Source of the DNA: Immundisolibacter sp.
Lineage (GTDB): Bacteria; Pseudomonadota; Gammaproteobacteria; Immundisolibacterales; Immundisolibacteraceae
Assembly (NCBI RefSeq): GCF_041601295.1
Contig: NZ_JBFIII010000040.1
Coordinates: 1 to 24,555 of the forward strand
Reading direction: 5' to 3'
DNA: 24,555 nucleotides
The notes under the pieces were generated by a model, which saw nothing but the letters and a program-made list of their open reading frames with translations, did no database searches and was not told where the DNA came from. The translations under genes and the position numbers were made by a program. Below are positions 15,662 to 24,555 of the stretch, piece by piece. Position 1 is the stretch's first letter. Each line of letters opens with the position of its first letter.

Positions 15662-15898
15662 ATGATCAGTGATTCTATGCTGCGCTGGCGCTGCCGCCGG
15701 GGCAAGCAGGAACTCGACATCCTGCTGCGCAACTTCCTCGACCAACATCTGACGCGCCTGAACGGGGCGCAACGGGCTGCCTTCGAGCGCCTGCTGGAGA
15801 TGGAGGACGACGACCTGCTCGATCTGCTGTACGGCCGTGTTGCCGCAGCGGATCCCGAAACCGCCGCACTGTTACCCCGGCTGAGCGGCCGTGCATGA
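15662..15898 (+). CDS. sdhE: SdhE, FAD assembly factor for succinate dehydrogenase
   Basis: 78 residues. SdhE (CptB, SDHAF2 homologue) helps attach FAD covalently to SdhA and FrdA in the cytoplasm. The conserved RGxxE motif is present as RRGKQELD near residues 13-20, followed by LLRNFLDQHL and ERLLEMEDDDLLDLLYG typical of the family. ATG 15662 is the best start, though its ribosome site is weak; an alternative is ATG 15677. The stop overlaps the next gene by 8 bases, as expected for the sdhE-ygfX pair. Confidence 0.93.
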   Translation: MISDSMLRWRCRRGKQELDILLRNFLDQHLTRLNGAQRAAFERLLEMEDDDLLDLLYGRVAAADPETAALLPRLSGRA

Positions 15899-16289
15899 TC
15901 TGAGGCCGGGACGATCGCCGCGACTGATCGGCGTGTTGCTGGTACTGCACCTGGGTGGACTGATCGCGCTGCTTTCGGTACTTCCGCCGCTGGGCTGGCC
16001 GGCCGGCTTTGGCCTGTGCGCAACCTTACTGTGGCAATTCACCCGGCGCAAAGCCAGCGATGTTTTGCGCGCTCAGGGGCAGATTGACGGCGATTGGGTC
16101 CTGACCCGACGCGATGGGCAACGCGAAACCGGCTGGCATCTCGAAACGGAACGGTCGTTCTGCCATCCCTGGCTGGTAATCGTGGCCCTGCACCAGGACC
16201 GCAAGCGCCGCTACCTCAGTTTGCCCGCCGACGCCGTGGCCGCCGAACCGTTGCGCCGTCTGCGGGTCAGTCTGCGCGCGGCGGGCTGA
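15891..16289 (+). CDS. ygfX: YgfX (CptA family) inner-membrane protein
   Basis: 132 residues from GTG 15891, which overlaps the sdhE stop by 8 bases in another frame. Two membrane helices (about 11-31 and 33-50) are followed by a cytoplasmic beta-rich domain containing DGDWVLTRRDGQ. Length, topology and position next to sdhE identify the YgfX/CptA family, reported both as a toxin-like partner of SdhE (CptB) and as a protein that interacts with it. Its real role in this organism is not known. The last 23 bases overlap the 3' end of nadB on the other strand. Confidence 0.85.
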   Translation: MHDLRPGRSPRLIGVLLVLHLGGLIALLSVLPPLGWPAGFGLCATLLWQFTRRKASDVLRAQGQIDGDWVLTRRDGQRETGWHLETERSFCHPWLVIVALHQDRKRRYLSLPADAVAAEPLRRLRVSLRAAG

Positions 16290-17880
16290 GCAAAGTCGGC
16301 CGCGGCGGTTGCGTTTCTTCCAGCCGCGGGCAATCCAGGCTGTAGTGCAGGCCGCGGCTTTCGCGCCGTTGCTGCGCCGAACGAACAATCAACTCGCCTA
16401 TCAGCACCAGGTTGCGCAGTTCAATCAAATCGTTGCTGACGCGAAAGTTGGCGTAGTACTCGTCGATTTCCCGCGCCAGCAGTTGCACCCTCCTGAGTGC
16501 CCGCGCCAGGCGCTTGTCGGTGCGCACAATGCCCACGTAATCCCACATGGCTCGTCGCAACTCATCCCAGTTATGCGCCACCACCACCTCCTCGTCGGAG
16601 TCAGTGACCTGGCTCTCGTCCCACGGCGGGATGACGACCGCAACGGCCTGACGTGCCGGACCGGCCAGGATGTCGGTCGCCGCGGCCTGCGCCATGACCA
16701 GGCATTCGAGCAAGGAATTACTGGCCAGACGATTGGCGCCGTGCAGCCCGGTGTAAGCCGCCTCCCCAACCGCATACAGGCCCGGCAGGTCGGTACGGCC
16801 CCCAAGATCCGTAACCACGCCACCACACAGGTAGTGTGCTGCTGGCACCACTGGAATCGGCTCGCGCGTAATGTCGATACCGAGTTCCAGACAACGGGCG
16901 GCGATGGACGGGAAATGCTCGTGAATGAAGTCAGCCGACAGGTGGCTGATGTCAAGGTAGACGCACCCCAGACCAAGGCGTTTCATTTCGCTGTCGATGG
17001 CGCGCGCCACGACGTCCCGCGGCGCCAGCTCCAGGCGCTCGTCGTAAGCCTGCATGAAGCGCTCACCACTGGGCAGGCGCAGTAAGCCTCCTTCTCCCCG
17101 CAAAGCCTCGGAAATAAGGAATGTCTTGGCCTTGGGATGAAACAAGCAGGTCGGATGGAACTGGATGAATTCCATATTGCCAACCCGACAACCGGCCCTC
17201 CAGGCCATCGCGATGCCGTCACCGGTGGCAACGTCGGGGTTGCTGGTATACAGGTACACCTTGCCGATCCCGCCGGTCGCCAGTACCACCGCGCGGCCAC
17301 GAAACACCTGCACCCGGCCGCTGCGCCGGTCAAGCGCGTAGGCGCCCACGCATCGATCCGGCCCGTGTCCGAGACGGGCCGTGGTGATCAGGTCAATTGC
17401 GATGTGGTAATCGTGCAGAGTGATGTTGGGATGCCGGCGGACCTTGTCTTCCAGCGTGGTGGTAATGGCGCGTCCGGTGGAGTCGGCGGAATGGATGATC
17501 CGTCGCTGCGCGTGCCCCCCCTCGCGCGTCAGGTGGTAATCGTCAAACGGTCCGTTACCGCCGGGCTCGGTGAGGCGGGTGAAGGCAACGCCCTGGTCGA
17601 TCAACCACTGGATTGCGCCCCGGCTGTGCTCGACCGTGAAGCGCACCGCCTCCGGGTCGCACAGGCCCGCACCCGCCACCAGCGTGTCGGTAACGTGCGA
17701 CTCCACCGAATCCTGATCGCCCAGCACCGCCGCGACGCCACCCTGCGCATACAGGCTGGACCCCTCGGTCAGTGGCCCCTTGGCCAGCATACACACCGGC
17801 ACGGCATCCGCCAGGCGCAGCGCCAGGCTCAACCCGGCCACACCGCCACCAATGATCAATACCTGCTCGTTGGTCGACAT
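16267..17880 (-). CDS. nadB: L-aspartate oxidase
   Basis: 537 residues (E. coli NadB is 540). It oxidises L-aspartate to iminoaspartate, the first step of de novo NAD synthesis, with FAD as cofactor. Visible motifs are the Rossmann GGGVAG (11-16), SLYAQGGVAAV (42-52), the active-site region QFHPTCLFHP and EALRGEGGLLRLPSG, and LASNSLLECLVMAQAA near the end. The partner nadA is not in the window. ATG 17880 starts MSTNEQVLIIGGG and is well placed, but no purine-rich ribosome site is visible; a run of nine C bases lies 16-24 bases upstream. It is divergent from rpoE, as in Pseudomonas and Escherichia. Confidence 0.96.
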   Translation of the reverse strand: MSTNEQVLIIGGGVAGLSLALRLADAVPVCMLAKGPLTEGSSLYAQGGVAAVLGDQDSVESHVTDTLVAGAGLCDPEAVRFTVEHSRGAIQWLIDQGVAFTRLTEPGGNGPFDDYHLTREGGHAQRRIIHSADSTGRAITTTLEDKVRRHPNITLHDYHIAIDLITTARLGHGPDRCVGAYALDRRSGRVQVFRGRAVVLATGGIGKVYLYTSNPDVATGDGIAMAWRAGCRVGNMEFIQFHPTCLFHPKAKTFLISEALRGEGGLLRLPSGERFMQAYDERLELAPRDVVARAIDSEMKRLGLGCVYLDISHLSADFIHEHFPSIAARCLELGIDITREPIPVVPAAHYLCGGVVTDLGGRTDLPGLYAVGEAAYTGLHGANRLASNSLLECLVMAQAAATDILAGPARQAVAVVIPPWDESQVTDSDEEVVVAHNWDELRRAMWDYVGIVRTDKRLARALRRVQLLAREIDEYYANFRVSNDLIELRNLVLIGELIVRSAQQRRESRGLHYSLDCPRLEETQPPRPTLLSPPRAD

Positions 17881-17910
17881 CGGGGCACCAGACGTGGGGG
17901 GGGGCTAAGC

Positions 17911-17919
17911 TGATAAAAT
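17911..17919 (+). promoter_or_regulatory. Possible extended -10 promoter for the rpoE operon
   Basis: TGATAAAAT fits the extended -10 form, giving a start near 17926 and a leader of about 160 bases before rpoE. No clear -35 accompanies it. I could not find a sigma-E type (GGAACTT / TCTGA) promoter in the 17881-18087 gap. Confidence 0.3.
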
Positions 17920-17985
17920 CCACCGGCAATGTAGCAAAAGCGCGACACGCGACACAGACGGCTATCAGGGGGGCGTGAATTGACA

Positions 17986-18084
17986 ATGCCACGGTCGGCG
18001 CCTGGCCCAACGTGCGCCGAAATTTCGATCTCGATTCCTACAGCCGCAGCCGCGGTGGTTTGCGGCCGGTCCTACCGTGGCTAG
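17986..18084 (+). CDS. Possible rpoE leader peptide ORF (32 codons)
   Basis: ATG 17986 opens a 32-codon frame (beginning MPRSAPGPTC) that ends with TAG at 18082-18084, three bases before and in the same frame as the rpoE ATG. The rpoE start itself has only AGAAG touching the ATG, too close for normal ribosome binding, so translation of this frame could deliver ribosomes to rpoE. E. coli has an analogous leader gene, rseD. The ORF's own ribosome site is weak: a run of Gs lies about 13 bases upstream. It may be chance. Confidence 0.3.
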   Translation: MPRSAPGPTCAEISISIPTAAAAVVCGRSYRG

Positions 18085-18087
18085 AAG

Positions 18088-18672
18088 ATGACCAACAATG
18101 GCGATGAAAGTGCCGTCGATCTGGCTCTGGTGCGTCGGGTGCAAAACGGCGACAAGCGAGCGTTCGACCTGCTGGTAGGCAAATACCAACTGCGCGTGAA
18201 CAAGCTGGTGCGACGCCTGGTGTCGGACCATTCCGAGGCCCAGGACGTGGTGCAGGAGGCTTTTATCAAGGCCTATCGGGCCTTGCCCAATTTTCGCGGT
18301 GACAGCGCCTTCTACACATGGCTGTACCGAATTGCAGTCAATGCGGCAAAGAACCATTTGGTGGCAAGATCGCGTCGTCCACCCGGCGACGATGTAGACA
18401 TCACCGACGGCGACGTCGAGGAAGCCGGTGTGGTGGTCGCGGAACTGGCCACGCCAGAGTCCTATGCGGTTCGCGACCAATTGCAGGCGGCGCTGACGGT
18501 TGCCCTCGGAGAGTTGCCGGAAGATCTGCGCACCGCGTTAACTTTGTGTGAAATCGAAGGTCTTAGCTACGAAGATATCGCCCAGGTACTGGATTGCCCG
18601 ATCGGCACCGTGCGTTCACGGATCTTTCGCGCCCGCCGGGCAGTCGACCAAAAACTTAGACCTTACCTATGA
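18088..18672 (+). CDS. rpoE: RNA polymerase sigma factor RpoE (AlgU)
   Basis: 194 residues, the length of ECF sigma factors of the RpoE/AlgU type that direct the envelope-stress response. Region 2 is clear (GDKRAFDLLVGKYQ, QDVVQEAFIKAYRALPNFRG, FYTWLYRIAVNAAKNHLVAR). Region 4 carries the -35-binding helix-turn-helix (LPEDLRTALTLCEIEGLSYE, then DIAQVLDCPIGTVRSRIFRA). It opens the operon rpoE-rseA-rseB-mucD, 22 bases before rseA, and is held inactive by RseA. No good Shine-Dalgarno sequence precedes the ATG. Confidence 0.97.
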   Translation: MTNNGDESAVDLALVRRVQNGDKRAFDLLVGKYQLRVNKLVRRLVSDHSEAQDVVQEAFIKAYRALPNFRGDSAFYTWLYRIAVNAAKNHLVARSRRPPGDDVDITDGDVEEAGVVVAELATPESYAVRDQLQAALTVALGELPEDLRTALTLCEIEGLSYEDIAQVLDCPIGTVRSRIFRARRAVDQKLRPYL

Positions 18673-18694
18673 CCGCTCAACGGTGGAGAGCTGA

Positions 18695-19258
18695 ATGACG
18701 GAGCCACAACACGAAGCCATGTCCTGTCTGATGGATGGCGAGTTGGACGCCAGCCAGACTGAAGCGACATTGGACACCCTGTGTCGGGACGAGGCGCTGG
18801 CCACCGAGTGGCACCGAATGCACCAGGTACGCGAGTTGATGCGCGGCAACACCGATCTAACGCTCGACCTGCGAGCCGCGCTGCGCGAAGCAATCACCAA
18901 AGAACCCTCGTACCTGTTGCCCGGCGTGCTGGCCCCGCCGGTCGCCAACCGCTGGGCGCGCTATGCCATGGGCAGCGCGCTGGCCGCATCGGTGGCGCTC
19001 GCGACCGTGGTCGGATCGCAATGGTGGCAAAACCCCACCGCCGCTCCAGAACTTGCCACGGCGGAACAGACGGCCCGCCCCGCATTGGCGATAGCCGCGC
19101 CGCCAGTCGCGGCGCGCCCCGCGGCAACACATTCCACCGCGCCTGTGGCCGCCAGCCGGCTGGAAAGATACTGGGCTGTATACGCCGACAATGCCCTGCT
19201 CGCCGGGCAGGACAATCTTCCCCTGGCCCGCAGCGTACGCGTCGACCAGACACAATGA
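18695..19258 (+). CDS. rseA: Anti-sigma-E factor RseA (MucA)
   Basis: 187 residues. The cytoplasmic N-terminal domain (about 1-85), starting EAMSCLMDGELD, has the layout of RseA/MucA and would bind RpoE. One membrane helix follows at about 89-108 (ARYAMGSALAASVALATVVG), then a Pro/Ala-rich periplasmic tail that by family knowledge is cut by DegS/AlgW and guarded by RseB. The ending LARSVRVDQTQ is less hydrophobic than the protease-activating tails themselves, as expected for the substrate. GGAGAG precedes the ATG at normal spacing. The stop overlaps the rseB start (ATGA). Confidence 0.92.
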   Translation: MTEPQHEAMSCLMDGELDASQTEATLDTLCRDEALATEWHRMHQVRELMRGNTDLTLDLRAALREAITKEPSYLLPGVLAPPVANRWARYAMGSALAASVALATVVGSQWWQNPTAAPELATAEQTARPALAIAAPPVAARPAATHSTAPVAASRLERYWAVYADNALLAGQDNLPLARSVRVDQTQ

Positions 19259-20259
19259 GACGCGCCTCGGCGCTGCTGGCGCTGACACTGGGCTGCGTGC
19301 AGGCCAGCGCCGACACGCCGCCAATTCTGCAGCGTATGCTGGACGCGGCCAACACGCTCAATTACCGCGGCCACCTGGTCCAGATCGAAGGCAACCACGC
19401 ACAAAGCCTGAAGCTGGAGCACCGAGCCGGCGCCAACGGAGGCGACGATCGGGTCCATAGCCTGCAGGGCCGTTATTGGGAACTACAGCGCAGCGGCAAT
19501 GTCTGCCGGGTCGCGCTCAGCGACGCCAGGCAAGCCAGTGACGAGGCCCTGGTTGCAGCGGTATTCCCCAGCCTGTTGCCGCGCCGCTTGCAACGCCTCG
19601 CCGAGTTCTACGATTTCACCGTGATTGGCAGTGGGCGACTGGCCGACCGCGCCGCGGACTTCACCCTGGCCAAGCCGCGTGACGAATTTCGCTTTGCCTA
19701 TCTGCTGGTCACCGATACTGCCACCGGCCTGCTGCTGAAGGTAAGTCTGGTGGACAGTCGCGGCCGGGAGTTGCGGCAGGCGTTTTTTGCCGACCTCCAG
19801 CTACTGGAAGCGTCCCCGGACAGTGACTGGCAGCAAGCGTCCGGCGAGACCCCGACGCCACTGGTATGGCGCGAATACACACTGGGTACGCGCATGCCCG
19901 GCAAGGATATTCCCTGGCGTATATCCACGCTGCCGCCGGGCTTTGCGATGGGTGATTACGCGCGTCGACAGGTGCCCGGCGGCGGCCAGGATGTCGAACA
20001 GCTCACCGTGTCCGATGGTCTGTCGACGATTTCGATATTCATTGATTCACCGGCGCCTGACGAGCAGCCCCTGGTCGGCGTCAGTCGGGTCGAGGCGCTG
20101 CCCGCCTTTGGCACGACCATCGGCGGGCGCCACGTCACCTTGCTCGGAGCGGTGCCGGTCGCCACCCTTGAACATATCGCCAAGGGACTGGCACCGATCG
20201 AAGGCCTCCAGACAACGTCCTCCCCCGAGTCCTCCCTCACCCCCATCAAAAATCCATGA
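19255..20259 (+). CDS. rseB: Sigma-E regulatory protein RseB (MucB)
   Basis: 334 residues. A signal peptide (MRRASALLALTLGCVQASA) leads to a periplasmic protein of the MucB/RseB family: a lipoprotein-carrier-like N-terminal domain (about 20-210, with TLNYRGHLVQIEG, the lipid-sensing fold) and a smaller C-terminal domain (about 225-315) that contacts RseA. In the family it shields RseA from cleavage and lets go when it senses off-pathway LPS. The ATG overlaps the rseA stop and the stop overlaps the mucD start, so translation of all three is probably coupled. Confidence 0.93.
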   Translation: MRRASALLALTLGCVQASADTPPILQRMLDAANTLNYRGHLVQIEGNHAQSLKLEHRAGANGGDDRVHSLQGRYWELQRSGNVCRVALSDARQASDEALVAAVFPSLLPRRLQRLAEFYDFTVIGSGRLADRAADFTLAKPRDEFRFAYLLVTDTATGLLLKVSLVDSRGRELRQAFFADLQLLEASPDSDWQQASGETPTPLVWREYTLGTRMPGKDIPWRISTLPPGFAMGDYARRQVPGGGQDVEQLTVSDGLSTISIFIDSPAPDEQPLVGVSRVEALPAFGTTIGGRHVTLLGAVPVATLEHIAKGLAPIEGLQTTSSPESSLTPIKNP

Positions 20260-21674
20260 AAACTGCCTTGCGTCTCACGATGCCCACCATGCTGGGCTGT
20301 ATTACATTGCTGATGGCAGGCCGGGCGTTGGCCGTGAATCTGCCGGATTTCAGTACGCTCGCGGCGGAGAATGGGCCGGCAGTGGTCAACATCAGTAGCG
20401 AGCGGAAGCCCGAAATCGCCCAGGCGGCTCGACCAAATCTGCCCTTTGACCTGCCAGAAGGACCCGATGCGGCACCTCTGAACGAGCTGTTTCGCCATTT
20501 TTTCGGCGAGCAGGGCGAAGCCCCGGCGATGCCCAGCGAATCACTCGGCTCTGGCTTCATCATTTCCGCAGACGGTTATGTCCTGACCAACCATCATGTG
20601 GTCAAGAATGCCGACGAAATCACGGTGCGTCTTGGCAACCGCAGCGAGCTACCGGCCAAGCTGATTGGTTCGGACGAGCGCAGCGACATCGCGCTGCTCA
20701 AAATCGAATCCAAAAACGGCCCGCTACCGACGGTAAAGATTGGCGACCCTGGCCGACTCAAGGTGGGCGAGTGGGTGCTTGCCATCGGTTCGCCGTTTGG
20801 TTTCGACCACAGCGTCACCGCCGGCATCGTCAGCGCCAAGGGCCGTGCTTTGCCGCAAGACACCTATGTGCCGTTCATCCAGACCGACGTGGCAATCAAT
20901 CCCGGCAACTCGGGTGGGCCCCTGTTCAACATGAAAGGCGAGGTGGTCGGCATCAATTCGCAGATTTACAGCCGCACCGGCGGCTTCATGGGCTTGTCGT
21001 TCGCGGTGCCAATCGACGTCGCCATGGACGTCGTGGAACAGCTCAAGACCAACGGCACGGTGACCCGCGGGTGGCTTGGCGTACTGATTCAGGACGTTAC
21101 CCGCGAACTGGCCGAATCCTTTGGCATGCAGCAACCGCGTGGCGCCCTGGTAGCCCGCGTCATGCCTGATGGTCCGGCGGCCAAAGCCGGCATCGCGGCT
21201 GGCGACATCATCCTGCGCTTCAATGGCGAGGACATCATCTATTCCAGTGATCTGCCGCCGCGGGTGGGGCGCACCGCCGTCGGGCGCAAGGTGCCGGTCG
21301 ATATTCTTCGCGGCGGCAAACCGCGCACCCTGAAGCTTGCGGTGGCCGCGCTGCCGGCGCAGGTCGAGCGTCCCAGCCGGGGCACCCCGCCGTCCAAAGC
21401 CAGTGCCGACCGTATTGGCCTGATTGTGGCTGACCTGCCCGAGAGCCAGCGTGGCAAGCGTGGCGGCGTCGTGGTTCAAAAGCTGGTGGCCGGCCCGGCA
21501 CAGGATGCCGGAATACAGGTCGGCGACATCATCCTGTCAGTGAACAGCGAGGACGTCGCCGACAGCGCCGAGTTCAAGCGCCTGGTGCGACGCCTGCCCG
21601 CCAATCAGGTTGCACGCCTGCTGGTACAGCGCGGTGACAACCCGCATTGGCTGGCGCTGCGCGTGCCAAAGTAA
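20256..21674 (+). CDS. mucD: Periplasmic Do-family serine protease (MucD/DegP)
   Basis: 472 residues. A signal peptide (about 1-26) is followed by a trypsin-like protease domain with the complete triad: H114 (TNHHVV), D144 (SDIALLK) and S219 (GNSGGPLF). Two PDZ domains follow, at about 265-360 and 385-470. It would degrade or refold damaged periplasmic proteins and dampen envelope stress. Its place directly after rseB, with an ATGA overlap, matches mucD of Pseudomonas except that no mucC/rseC gene lies between. Confidence 0.95.
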   Translation: MKTALRLTMPTMLGCITLLMAGRALAVNLPDFSTLAAENGPAVVNISSERKPEIAQAARPNLPFDLPEGPDAAPLNELFRHFFGEQGEAPAMPSESLGSGFIISADGYVLTNHHVVKNADEITVRLGNRSELPAKLIGSDERSDIALLKIESKNGPLPTVKIGDPGRLKVGEWVLAIGSPFGFDHSVTAGIVSAKGRALPQDTYVPFIQTDVAINPGNSGGPLFNMKGEVVGINSQIYSRTGGFMGLSFAVPIDVAMDVVEQLKTNGTVTRGWLGVLIQDVTRELAESFGMQQPRGALVARVMPDGPAAKAGIAAGDIILRFNGEDIIYSSDLPPRVGRTAVGRKVPVDILRGGKPRTLKLAVAALPAQVERPSRGTPPSKASADRIGLIVADLPESQRGKRGGVVVQKLVAGPAQDAGIQVGDIILSVNSEDVADSAEFKRLVRRLPANQVARLLVQRGDNPHWLALRVPK

Positions 21675-21732
21675 GCTCCCCGGCGCGGTAGTCGAATTAC
21701 CTGCGGAGGCCAACGGAAGCAAGAACCTGGCG

Positions 21733-21741
21733 TGATATAGT
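21733..21741 (+). promoter_or_regulatory. Extended -10 promoter of lepA
   Basis: TGATATAGT fits the extended -10 consensus TGnTATAnT with no convincing -35. The start would be near 21748, so the lepA message would begin just ahead of the palindrome at 21754-21777. Confidence 0.45.
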
Positions 21742-21753
21742 CTGCCGCCTTGA

Positions 21754-21777
21754 GAAGGGGCGCCGCGGCGCCCCTTC
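21754..21777. terminator. 24-base perfect palindrome between mucD and lepA
   Basis: Every base from 21754 to 21777 pairs; the left arm is GAAGGGGCGCCG and the right arm is its complement. It may end transcription of the mucD operon, but no U tract follows, and it may instead fold in the 5' leader of lepA. Confidence 0.55.
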
Positions 21778-21807
21778 CGTCGTTCTGGGTCCGTATCCGC
21801 TTCACCG

Positions 21808-23613
<1,806 letters not shown>

Positions 23614-23615
23614 GC

Positions 23616-24380
23616 GTGGATTTCGCTGTGCTGCTGTTCGGGCTGCTGCTGCTGAGCGGCGCCATCTGGCTGATCGATGAAGTCTGGCTGGTACGCCACC
23701 GCGGCAGTGCCGGGGCGCCACCGGCCAAGATTCCCTGGTGGGTGGAATACGGCCGCTCGTTCTTTCCGGTGATTCTGGCGGTGTTTCTGCTGCGCTCGTT
23801 TCTGGTGGAGCCGTTTCGCATTCCGTCGGGGTCGATGATTCCGACCCTGGCGATCGGCGACTTCATCCTGGTCAACAAGTTCGCCTATGGCATCCGGCTG
23901 CCCATCATCGACAAAAAAATCATCGAAATCGATAGCCCGCAGCGGGGCGATGTGATGGTTTTCCGCTACCCTCCCGAACCGTCCATAGACTACATAAAGC
24001 GCGTCATCGGCGTGCCGGGCGATCGCATCGGCTATTACGACAAGGTGCTGTACGTGAACGGCGAGCAGGTGACCGAGCGCGACGCCGCGCGGTCGGTACA
24101 GGAGGAAGGCATGGAGCTGCTGCGCCTGCCCGAACACCTGGGCACGCATCGCTATGACGTGCAGTGGATGCCGCAGCGGCCAAGCCCCCAGGGCGAGGTC
24201 GTGGTGCCCCCCGGCCAGTATTTCGTCATGGGCGACAATCGCGACAACAGCAAGGACAGCCGTTACTGGGGTTTTGTACCGGACCAGAACCTGGTCGGCA
24301 AGGCTTTCTTCATATGGATGAGCTGGGACGGCGACCGCTTCGCCATCAACTGGCGACGTATCGGCAGCAGCATTCCCTGA
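23616..24380 (+). CDS. lepB: Signal peptidase I
   Basis: 254 residues, shorter than E. coli LepB but normal for this group. Two N-terminal membrane helices (about 3-21 and 46-66) anchor a periplasmic catalytic domain with Ser73 in IPSGSMIPTL and Lys128 in DYIKRVIGVPGD; the late box MGDNRDNSKDSRYWG is also present. It removes signal peptides from exported proteins. Start GTG 23616 has AAGGAG eight bases upstream, inside the end of lepA, so the two genes form an operon. Confidence 0.96.
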   Translation: MDFAVLLFGLLLLSGAIWLIDEVWLVRHRGSAGAPPAKIPWWVEYGRSFFPVILAVFLLRSFLVEPFRIPSGSMIPTLAIGDFILVNKFAYGIRLPIIDKKIIEIDSPQRGDVMVFRYPPEPSIDYIKRVIGVPGDRIGYYDKVLYVNGEQVTERDAARSVQEEGMELLRLPEHLGTHRYDVQWMPQRPSPQGEVVVPPGQYFVMGDNRDNSKDSRYWGFVPDQNLVGKAFFIWMSWDGDRFAINWRRIGSSIP

Positions 24381-24401
24381 AGGTCACTGCCACGATTAAG
24401 G

Positions 24402-24550
24402 AGACGCTGAAGTATTCAGTGTTTCCCGCAGCGCAAGCATGCGCTGCCAAAATCTGTGGCTGTAAGCCGTGGATTTGGTGAGTCGTCGGAAAACCACGCT
24501 TTTCCGATAGCGGGCGCTGAGAAATCCAGGATGGATTTATTCAGCGCTTC
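24402..24550. repeat. Hairpin-rich element downstream of lepB (MITE or REP-like)
   Basis: Four inverted repeats follow one another. CTGAA/TTCAG is at 24407-24411 and 24415-24419. GCAGCGCA/TGCGCTGC is at 24428-24435 and 24440-24447. CGGAAAA/TTTTCCG is at 24487-24493 and 24500-24506. A nested pair has GCGCTGA/TCAGCGC (24514-24520, 24541-24547) enclosing AAATCC/GGATTT (24522-24527, 24533-24538). CGCTGAA near the left edge (24405-24411) is repeated inverted as TTCAGCG near the right (24540-24546), like short terminal repeats. No coding frame is convincing. rnc is usual after lepB but is not reached. Confidence 0.5.
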
Positions 24551-24555
24551 TTTAA

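Noticed and set aside
15610..16023. Extension of ygfZ on the minus strand
   Set aside because: This part is antisense to sdhE and ygfX; the start at 15609 gives the normal length and has a ribosome site.
17881..18087. Sigma-E autoregulated promoter before rpoE
   Set aside because: Expected from relatives, but no GGAACTT/TCTGA pair with suitable spacing was found.

Overview
The window comes from a GC-rich gammaproteobacterial chromosome. The strongest evidence is the block sdhE-ygfX, nadB, rpoE-rseA-rseB-mucD, lepA, lepB in the order familiar from Pseudomonas and relatives. An NsrR/Hcp pair, a PEP-CTERM surface protein and DUF2058 and YgfZ proteins also fit. The genus cannot be fixed from the sequence alone.

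Left part (1-4131): the window opens inside an IS5-family insertion sequence whose right end lies at about 759. It sits directly in front of a RAYT (REP-associated tyrosine transposase) relic that has lost its catalytic core. A REP-like hairpin follows. Next come a type I Baeyer-Villiger monooxygenase and a luciferase-like flavin monooxygenase, 46 bases apart on the same strand, which look like a small oxidative catabolic unit.

Middle part (4177-13359): a DUF2058 protein and a PEP-CTERM protein lie on the minus strand. The PEP-CTERM gene has an almost perfect sigma-54 promoter and an upstream dyad placed like an activator site. nsrR and hcp are divergent, with an NsrR-like operator in front of hcp. 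An M16C metalloprotease (PreP-like) follows behind a strong hairpin and an extended -10 element. Facing it is a cytochrome c/FTR1 iron permease whose promoter carries a Fur box between -35 and -10.

Right part (13730-24555): an InaA-type Kdo/WaaP kinase-like gene faces ygfZ (Fe-S cluster maintenance). sdhE and ygfX (flavinylation of succinate dehydrogenase) overlap each other, and ygfX overlaps the 3' end of nadB tail to tail. nadB diverges from the envelope-stress operon rpoE-rseA-rseB-mucD, whose last three genes are joined by ATGA overlaps; no rseC/mucC is present. A 32-codon reading frame ends three bases before rpoE. lepA has its own candidate promoter followed by a 24-base perfect palindrome, and lepB is close behind it. 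The window ends in a hairpin-rich element where rnc would normally approach.

Most genes belong to known families. I found no clearly new multi-gene system. The points most worth checking are regulatory (sigma-54/PEP-CTERM, the rpoE leader ORF, the Fur and NsrR sites) and the mobile-element scars at both ends.
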